Origin: Viridibacillus sp050278625
GTDB lineage: Bacteria; Bacillota; Bacilli; Bacillales_A; Planococcaceae
Direction of reading: 5' to 3'
Assembly: GCF_050278625.1 (NCBI RefSeq)
Contig: NZ_JBNNTI010000013.1
Coordinates: forward strand, 1-64,000
Length of the DNA: 64,000 bases
Shown: one piece after another, positions 58,707 to 64,000 of the stretch
Numbering within the stretch: position 1 is the stretch's first letter
Layout: the number at the start of each line of letters is the position of its first letter
Position numbers and translations under genes: made by a program
Notes under the pieces: generated by a model
Told to the model about the DNA's origin: nothing
The model's input: the letters and a program-made list of their open reading frames with translations, nothing else
Databases searched by the model: none

Positions 58707-60836
58707 ATGGATACTTTTATAAAAAAGTTAATGCAGTACTTTCGTTTTCCGGTATTACTTGCCATTATTTTAACAATCACGGGCATTTTGCAATTTTCAC
58801 TGATGCTTGGGAATGTGAAGGGCGAACATTTCGACTTAAAACTTTTTCAATTATCGCCGGATACGATACGTTCGATGAAGACAGTAGAAGACACTGTAAA
58901 AACGGAGGAAGATAGAGAACAGGCAGCTAGCGAGGTAAAACCTGTCTATCATTATTCTGAAGAAATTGCGAAAAATCGTGCATCGATGATTAAGTCGATT
59001 TTTGACTATGTTTTAGAAGTGAAAACGTCGATTGAAGATGGAAAAACTAAAAAAGAAAAAGAAGCTGTTATGCAAAGCCGTGTAGCAGAACTACGAGAAA
59101 AATTAATTGCATTAAAAACAGATGGTCAAGGTCTACGGTTCACCAATCAAGAATTGATAGCTTTGCTCCAACAAGATAATGATTCTTTGCGAGTAACACG
59201 TGATGAATTAACAGAACTTGTAAAAAAGCATTTGTCAGAACCTGTTCGAACTGAGCAAATAGTAGAGACAAAAGAAAAAATTGATAAAGAAATTCGAGAA
59301 AAACCTGAATTTCCAAAAGAAATTCGTGCAACACTTGTGTCAATTGGGCGATTTTCTATAACGGAAACAGAAAAGGAAAATTCAGATTTAACAAAGGAAC
59401 AAGTTGAACAAGCAAAGGCTAATGTTGATCCAACACGTATATTACAAGGGCAAATTATTGTACAAGAAGGACAAGTGATTGATCGTGATGTTTTCCGAGA
59501 ATTAGAGTTAACGGGAATGTTAGCTGATCATACATCAACTAAACCGATAATGGGCCTATTCTTACTAATCATATTACAAATGGCATTCTTCTTTGCACTG
59601 TTCAGTAATTGGAAGGCGGATAAAAAGACCAAAGTCCGTGATCTAATCATTACAGTAACAATTTATTTGCTATCAATTGTCGTGATGGAGTTGTTGAGTC
59701 TAATTAAGGATGAATTTGAAGTTATGATAGGGTTCCTTTACCCGGTCGCGATGGCACCAATGCTTATTAGATTACTAGTTAATGAGCGCATCGCAATTAT
59801 TATAACGATTATGACGGCAGTTGCAGCAGGCGTCATTTTCCAGGAAGGTTATGCTACAGTAATTCAAATGGAAGTATCTTTATATATTATTTTCGGTGGA
59901 TTAAGTAGCTTGTTTTTCAATAAAGGAATTGAAAAACGTTCGCGAATTTTGCAGACTAGTACGGGTATTGCTATAGCAAATGCGACTTTCATCGGCTTTT
60001 ATTTATTATTGACACAATCTACATATGGTATGACGGAACTTGCATATTATTTAGTTGCTTCCATCGTTTCTGCCTTATTATCAGGAGCACTTACTTTAGG
60101 ATTATTACCATTTATCGAATCGGCATTCGGTATTCTTTCATCTTTTAGATTAATAGAGTTAGCAAGTCCAAATCATCCATTACTAAAAAAGATTTTAGTA
60201 GAAACACCTGGTACTTATCATCACAGTGTAATGGTAGCGAATCTTGCCGATGCTGCCTGTGAAGCCATTGGAGCAGATGGCTTGCTTGCAAGAGTAGGGT
60301 GCTATTATCATGATATTGGAAAGACAAAAAGGCCAGGATTTTTCGTTGAAAACCAAATAGGAGCGATAAATCCTCATGATAGCTTGCCATCAGAAACGAG
60401 TCGAGATATTATTATCGCGCATGCTGAAGATGGAGCTAAAATGTTAGAAGCTTATAAAATGCCAAAAGAAATTATCGACATTGCAAGACAACATCATGGG
60501 ACGAGTCTTTTGAAGTTCTTTTATTACAAAGAGAAGGAAAAAAATCCTGCTGTAATTGAATCTAATTATCGTTACCCTGGACCGAAGCCACAAACGAAAG
60601 AAATTGCTATAATAAGTGTAGCGGACAGTGTAGAGGCTGCTGTTCGTTCGATGAAAGAACCAAATGCTGAAAAAATTCAGAAGCTGGTTCATGCCATTGC
60701 ACAAGATAAATTACTGGATGGACAATTTGATGAATGTGATCTTTCTGTCCGGGAATTAAAAAAGATTGAAGCAGTTTTTTGTGAAACGCTAAATGGTATC
60801 TTCCATTCACGTATCGAATATCCGAAGCCAAAATAA
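58707..60836 (+). CDS. pgpH: 7TM-HD c-di-AMP phosphodiesterase PgpH (YqfF)
   Basis: The product is 709 residues. One N-terminal membrane segment (about 16-34) precedes a large extracytoplasmic 7TMR-HDED domain (to about 275). A cluster of seven membrane segments follows (about 280-485), then a cytoplasmic HD domain with PGTYHHSVMVANLADAA, CYYHDIGKTKRPGFF and IIIAHAEDGAKM. PgpH-type enzymes hydrolyse c-di-AMP, a signal for osmolyte and potassium control. It is followed 17 bases later by ybeY. Confidence 0.94.
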   Translation: MDTFIKKLMQYFRFPVLLAIILTITGILQFSLMLGNVKGEHFDLKLFQLSPDTIRSMKTVEDTVKTEEDREQAASEVKPVYHYSEEIAKNRASMIKSIFDYVLEVKTSIEDGKTKKEKEAVMQSRVAELREKLIALKTDGQGLRFTNQELIALLQQDNDSLRVTRDELTELVKKHLSEPVRTEQIVETKEKIDKEIREKPEFPKEIRATLVSIGRFSITETEKENSDLTKEQVEQAKANVDPTRILQGQIIVQEGQVIDRDVFRELELTGMLADHTSTKPIMGLFLLIILQMAFFFALFSNWKADKKTKVRDLIITVTIYLLSIVVMELLSLIKDEFEVMIGFLYPVAMAPMLIRLLVNERIAIIITIMTAVAAGVIFQEGYATVIQMEVSLYIIFGGLSSLFFNKGIEKRSRILQTSTGIAIANATFIGFYLLLTQSTYGMTELAYYLVASIVSALLSGALTLGLLPFIESAFGILSSFRLIELASPNHPLLKKILVETPGTYHHSVMVANLADAACEAIGADGLLARVGCYYHDIGKTKRPGFFVENQIGAINPHDSLPSETSRDIIIAHAEDGAKMLEAYKMPKEIIDIARQHHGTSLLKFFYYKEKEKNPAVIESNYRYPGPKPQTKEIAIISVADSVEAAVRSMKEPNAEKIQKLVHAIAQDKLLDGQFDECDLSVRELKKIEAVFCETLNGIFHSRIEYPKPK

Positions 60837-60853
60837 GCCTAGGAGGCAACTAT

Positions 60854-61342
60854 ATGAGTTTAAATATTGATTTTTTAGATGAAACATCAAAAGTAAAGGA
60901 TTCTGATATCGAGCTAGTAGAGAAATTACTACAACACGCTGCGACAGTTGAACATATTGAAGATGAAACGGAATTATCCGTGACATTTGTTACGAATGAA
61001 GCAATCCATGTAATTAACCGTCAATATCGCCAAAAAGATGCACCAACAGATGTTATCTCCTTTGCCCTTGAAGAAATGGGAGAAGGAGAAGTGGAAATTA
61101 TTGCTGAAGGCATGCCACGTATTTTAGGTGATATTATTATTTCAATCGATCGTACACAAGAACAAGCGGATGAATACGGACATTCATTTGAACGAGAATT
61201 AGGCTTTTTAGCTGTACATGGCTTTTTACATTTACTTGGCTATGACCATATGGAGCCTGAAGATGAAAAAGTAATGTTTGGCAAACAAGATGAAATTCTT
61301 GAATCTTACGGCTTAAGCCGTGATGCTTATGAACGTCAGTAA
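60854..61342 (+). CDS. ybeY: endoribonuclease YbeY
   Basis: The product is 162 residues. The zinc site is HGFLHLLGYDHMEPEDE (HxxxHxxxxxH) near 127-143. NRQYRQKDAPTDVISFA is the other family block. YbeY matures 16S rRNA 3' ends and acts in ribosome quality control. ATG at 60854 follows AGGAGG. Its last codons overlap dgkA. Confidence 0.96.
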   Translation: MSLNIDFLDETSKVKDSDIELVEKLLQHAATVEHIEDETELSVTFVTNEAIHVINRQYRQKDAPTDVISFALEEMGEGEVEIIAEGMPRILGDIIISIDRTQEQADEYGHSFERELGFLAVHGFLHLLGYDHMEPEDEKVMFGKQDEILESYGLSRDAYERQ

Positions 61343-61691
61343 ATTTCTAAAATCATTTCAGTATGCATTTCAGGGGATATTGCATGCATTTAAAGAACAG
61401 AATTTTCGCTTCCACGTGTTAGCAGCCATCGTTGTTATTAGCGTAGGTTTGCTAACAGGATTATCTCAAATGGAGTGGTTTGTGATAATTATTGTTATTG
61501 CTATTATGCTGACCCTTGAAATGATTAACACGGCTATTGAGCGAGTAGTAGATCTTACTACAACAGAAATACACCCTCTTGCCAAACAGTCGAAAGATCT
61601 TGCTGCAGGTGCTGTACTTGTATTTGCTTGTGCAAGTGCTATAATCGGGATACTCATCTTTTTGCCTAAGTGGATGAATTATTTTACATGA
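61329..61691 (+). CDS. dgkA: diacylglycerol/undecaprenol kinase DgkA
   Basis: The product is about 120 residues with three membrane segments. ALEMINTAIE-type block LTLEMINTAIERVVDLTT carries the catalytic Glu and Asn, and KQSKDLAAGAVLVFA is the second conserved block. In Gram-positives this enzyme mainly phosphorylates undecaprenol for the cell-wall lipid carrier. Three possible starts (61320, 61323, 61329) overlap the ybeY end; none has a strong ribosome-binding site, so translation is probably coupled to ybeY. Confidence 0.94.
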   Translation: MNVSKFLKSFQYAFQGILHAFKEQNFRFHVLAAIVVISVGLLTGLSQMEWFVIIIVIAIMLTLEMINTAIERVVDLTTTEIHPLAKQSKDLAAGAVLVFACASAIIGILIFLPKWMNYFT

Positions 61692-61701
61692 GGTGATTCT
61701 T

Positions 61702-62109
61702 ATGGATAAGCATCAATTAATAGAAGAGTCAAAACTAGGACGCGAAAATGCCCATGTCCCTTATTCAAAATTTAAAGTCGGTGCATCTCTACTAACAAAA
61801 GAAGGTAAAGTTTACCGTGGATGCAATATTGAAAATGCAAGTTACAGTATGACAAATTGTGCAGAACGTACTGCTATTTTCAAGGCTATTTCAGAAGGCG
61901 AAAATGAATTTACTGCGCTAGCTGTTGTTGCAGATACAGAAGGACCATGCTCACCATGTGGAGCTTGTCGCCAAGTTATTGCTGAATTTTGCGAACCAGA
62001 TATGCCAGTTTACTTAACAAATTTAAAAGGCGATGTTCAAGAAACCACAGTTCGTGAACTTTTACCAGGTGCCTTTACACCGGAGGATTTAAGGAATGCA
62101 GGAAAATAA
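61702..62109 (+). CDS. cdd: cytidine deaminase
   Basis: The product is 135 residues. Zinc motifs are NCAERTAIF near 52-60 and PCSPCGACRQV near 86-96. NIENASYSMTNCAERTA is the family core. It deaminates cytidine and deoxycytidine in pyrimidine salvage. ATG at 61702 follows AGGTG. Its end overlaps the start of era by 14 bases. Confidence 0.97.
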   Translation: MDKHQLIEESKLGRENAHVPYSKFKVGASLLTKEGKVYRGCNIENASYSMTNCAERTAIFKAISEGENEFTALAVVADTEGPCSPCGACRQVIAEFCEPDMPVYLTNLKGDVQETTVRELLPGAFTPEDLRNAGK

Positions 62110-63007
62110 TCAATTCAAATCAGGCTTTATTTCAATTATTGGTAGACCAAACGTAGGGAAATCAACGTTTCTGAATCGTGTTATAGGTCAGAAAATCGCC
62201 ATTATGAGTGATAAACCACAAACAACACGAAACAAAGTACAAGGTGTTTTAACACAAGATGATAGCCAAATGGTATTCATCGATACACCAGGAATTCATA
62301 AACCAAAACATAAATTGGGAGAATTCATGTTAAAAGTGTCTAAAAACACTTTGCGAGAAGTTGATGTCATTATGTTCATGGTCAACGCAACCCAAAAGTT
62401 AGGCAAAGGGGATCAGTTCATTTTAGAAATGCTTGAAGGTAACGAAACACCTGTCTTTTTAGTAATCAATAAAATCGACCAAGTGCACCCTGATAACTTA
62501 TTACACACAATTGAAGATTATAAAGCTGAATATGATTTTGCTGAGATTATTCCAATTTCTGCGCTAGATGGTAATAATGTTGATCGTTTGCTTGAAACAA
62601 TCACAAAATATTTACCAGAAGGACCGCAATATTACCCAGCTGATCAAGTAACAGACCATCCAGAGCGCTTTATCATTTCAGAATTAGTACGTGAAAAAGT
62701 ATTGCACTTAACACGTGAAGAGATTCCACATTCAATCGCAGTGCAAGTGGATAAAATTGCGAAAGATGAAGAAAAAGATATGATACGTGTAATGGCTACA
62801 ATTATTGTAGAACGCGATTCACAAAAAGGGATTGTCATTGGTAAACGAGGTGCCCTTTTGAAAGAAGTCGGAATCCGTGCACGTAAAGACATAGAAATGC
62901 TTTTAGGCAGTAAAGTGTACTTAGAACTTTGGGTCAAAGTACAAAAAGACTGGCGTAACAAATCTTCTCAATTACGTGATTTTGGTTTCCGAGAAGACGA
63001 ATATTAA
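62096..63007 (+). CDS. era: ribosome-maturation GTPase Era
   Basis: The product is 303 residues. G1 is GRPNVGKSTFLNR, G3 DTPGIHKPKHKLG, and G4 NKIDQV. The C-terminal KH domain (GIVIGKRGALLKEVGIRARKD) binds the 3' end of 16S rRNA. It overlaps cdd, as in B. subtilis. Confidence 0.97.
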   Translation: MQENNQFKSGFISIIGRPNVGKSTFLNRVIGQKIAIMSDKPQTTRNKVQGVLTQDDSQMVFIDTPGIHKPKHKLGEFMLKVSKNTLREVDVIMFMVNATQKLGKGDQFILEMLEGNETPVFLVINKIDQVHPDNLLHTIEDYKAEYDFAEIIPISALDGNNVDRLLETITKYLPEGPQYYPADQVTDHPERFIISELVREKVLHLTREEIPHSIAVQVDKIAKDEEKDMIRVMATIIVERDSQKGIVIGKRGALLKEVGIRARKDIEMLLGSKVYLELWVKVQKDWRNKSSQLRDFGFREDEY

Positions 63008-63026
63008 GTTAGGGATGTGAAGGCAA

Positions 63027-63842
63027 TTGCTGAATAAATGGGAAGGCATTGTCTTAAAAACACAACCATATGGCGAGACCAATAAAATAGTCACGTTTAT
63101 GACGCGAGAAGCTGGAAAGGTGACGGCTATGGCTCGCGGTGCGAAAAAACCATCAAGCCGTTTAGCTTCTGTTACACAACCTTTTACATATGGTTCCTTT
63201 TTAATACAGCAAGGACGTGGAATGGGGACAGTGCAACAAGGTGAACCTATTGAATCAATGCGTCATATTCGTGAAAATATTGTAGCGACCGCCTATGCTA
63301 GTTATACAGTTGAACTTGTCGACCGTTTGATTGAATCAGAAAAAGCTGAACCCTATGCTTTTGAAGTATTAGTGCAAGCATTACGTGCCATTGAAGAAGG
63401 TTATGATTCAGAAGCGATTTCTTTGTTTGTAGAATGGAAAATGCTCCCCTTTACTGGTGTTCAACCAATATTGCATGAATGCGCAAGTTGTAGTGCAGTT
63501 GATGGAGAATTTGCATTTTCATTTACACAAGGGGGCTTCCTTTGTCATCGTTGCTTCCACCAGGATCCGTATATAATACGCCTTTCACCAACTCAGTTAA
63601 AGCTTATTAGAATGTTTTACAGTGTACCTATTGAAAAGATAGGGAAACTGACGTTGAAAAAAGAAACAAAGAAATTTATTAAAAAAATTATCACAACAAT
63701 TTATGAGGAACAAACAGGTCTGCGCTTAAAATCAAAAGCATTCATTGAGCAGCTTGAAAGAACCCCTCAACTATTCGGAGCGGATTTCGAATCTAAAAAA
63801 GAAGCATCCGAAGAAACAGAAAACCCACAAGCTGAAGATTAA
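63027..63842 (+). CDS. recO: DNA repair protein RecO
   Basis: The product is 271 residues. The N-terminal OB fold begins LNKWEGIVLKTQPYGETNKIV. The zinc cluster cysteines are CASCSAV and LCHRC near 153-182. RecO loads RecA on SSB-coated DNA with RecR. It ends in an acidic tail (EASEETENPQAED) whose codons are part of the terminator. The start is TTG at 63027 with GTGAAGG upstream. Confidence 0.95.
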   Translation: MLNKWEGIVLKTQPYGETNKIVTFMTREAGKVTAMARGAKKPSSRLASVTQPFTYGSFLIQQGRGMGTVQQGEPIESMRHIRENIVATAYASYTVELVDRLIESEKAEPYAFEVLVQALRAIEEGYDSEAISLFVEWKMLPFTGVQPILHECASCSAVDGEFAFSFTQGGFLCHRCFHQDPYIIRLSPTQLKLIRMFYSVPIEKIGKLTLKKETKKFIKKIITTIYEEQTGLRLKSKAFIEQLERTPQLFGADFESKKEASEETENPQAED

Positions 63843-63859
63843 TCAGCTTGTGGGTTTTT
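63821..63859 (+). terminator. recO terminator overlapping its stop codon
   Basis: AAACCCACAAGCTGA at 63821-63835 pairs with TCAGCTTGTGGGTTT at 63843-63857, a perfect 15-bp stem, followed by T's. The TAA stop (63840-63842) is in the loop. Confidence 0.9.
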
Positions 63860-63911
63860 GTTTGTTTTAGACGATAAAATGAGTTTCTAAGGACTTAAAT
63901 GTTCTGTTAAA

Positions 63912-63983
63912 TAACAATCAACTAGGTTAGTGCAACAATCATACAAGGTAGCGCAACAATCGACGGGCTTAGTGCAACAATCA
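63912..63983. repeat. 21-bp tandem repeat
   Basis: TTAGTGCAACAATCA at 63927-63941, its variant at 63948-63962, and an identical copy at 63969-63983 repeat with a strict 21-bp period. A degenerate fourth copy (AACAATCAACTAGG) lies just before. On minus this reads as a heptapeptide (Y/V)DCC(T/A)x(L/P). No start codon is in view. It lies between recO and the expected glyQ region. Confidence 0.85.
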
Positions 63984-64000
63984 TATCCAGCTTCAGGCGC

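Noticed and set aside
63912..63983. Possible CRISPR array at the right end
   Set aside because: Only three 15-base units with 6-base gaps. Real arrays have longer repeats, spacers of about 30 bases and no fixed 21-bp period.
1..64000. tRNA or rRNA genes
   Set aside because: No cloverleaf with TTCGA-type T-loop or rRNA core sequence was noticed while reading. tRNAscan or barrnap would settle it.

Overview
The window is a stretch of ordinary chromosome from a low-GC, endospore-forming Firmicute. Gene order follows the Bacillus subtilis yrvN-yrrS, yqeG-comEC and rpsT-recO blocks. The lineage looks like the Lysinibacillus/Solibacillus side of the Bacillales (Planococcaceae/Caryophanaceae). That placement is inferred from gene order and protein resemblance, not from a search. 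Sporulation genes (sigK, gpr, spoIIP, yqfC, yqfD) show that it is or descends from a spore former. No rRNA, tRNA, CRISPR array, prophage or insertion sequence was seen.

Layout: (1) 1-1838 is the only accessory-looking edge: the tail of an unknown gene and a two-lobed retropepsin-like aspartic protease. (2) 1839-9343 holds rarA (minus), cymR, a structured RNA that resembles 6S RNA, and the s2U34 sulfur-relay pair iscS-mnmA, followed by a TPR protein and recD2. (3) 9364-20826 holds a T-box leader with alaS, then ireB-ruvX, two DUF1292 copies, mltG, the tRNA ho5U/mo5U34 genes trmR-trhP1-trhP2, udk, greA, yrrS and mtnN. (4) 20953-23286 holds a 25-codon ORF, an uninterrupted sigK, and the divergent phosphatidylethanolamine pair pssA/psd. 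(5) 23373-33407 is the yqeG-yqeH-aroE-yhbY-nadD-yqeK-rsfS-yqeM block, then comEA-comEB-comEC, yqzM and holA; comEC is broken by one missing base. (6) 33408-34431 is a roughly 1 kb gene-poor gap with two copies of a GC-rich repeat, a long hairpin and a broken small membrane-protein gene. (7) 34432-48429 holds rpsT, gpr-spoIIP, lepA, hemW and the class I heat-shock cluster hrcA(CIRCE)-grpE-dnaK-dnaJ with prmA-rsmE-mtaB. (8) 48622-51171 is a decayed stretch: a cupin protein, a dead short-chain dehydrogenase, deoC, rpsU and a non-coding gap where B. subtilis has yqeY. (9) 51172-63842 holds a UbiB-family kinase, a sigma-W-type promoter driving nfeD-floA-yqfB, then yqfC-yqfD-phoH, pgpH-ybeY-dgkA-cdd-era-recO. 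The window ends in a 21-bp tandem repeat before what is probably the glyQS region.

The genes work together mainly in translation and RNA maturation (alaS, mnmA, trmR/trhP, mtaB, rsmE, prmA, ybeY, era, rsfS, yqeH, lepA, rpsT, rpsU), genome maintenance (rarA, recD2, ruvX, holA, recO), membrane and stress physiology (floA/nfeD, pgpH, dgkA, DnaK system) and sporulation. I found no convincing undescribed multi-gene system. The most useful observations are small: a 6S-like RNA next to the iscS start, sporulation genes whose Shine-Dalgarno sites lie inside hairpins, several single-base breaks in genes, a coiled-coil ORF that lacks a normal start codon, and the two-lobed retropepsin.
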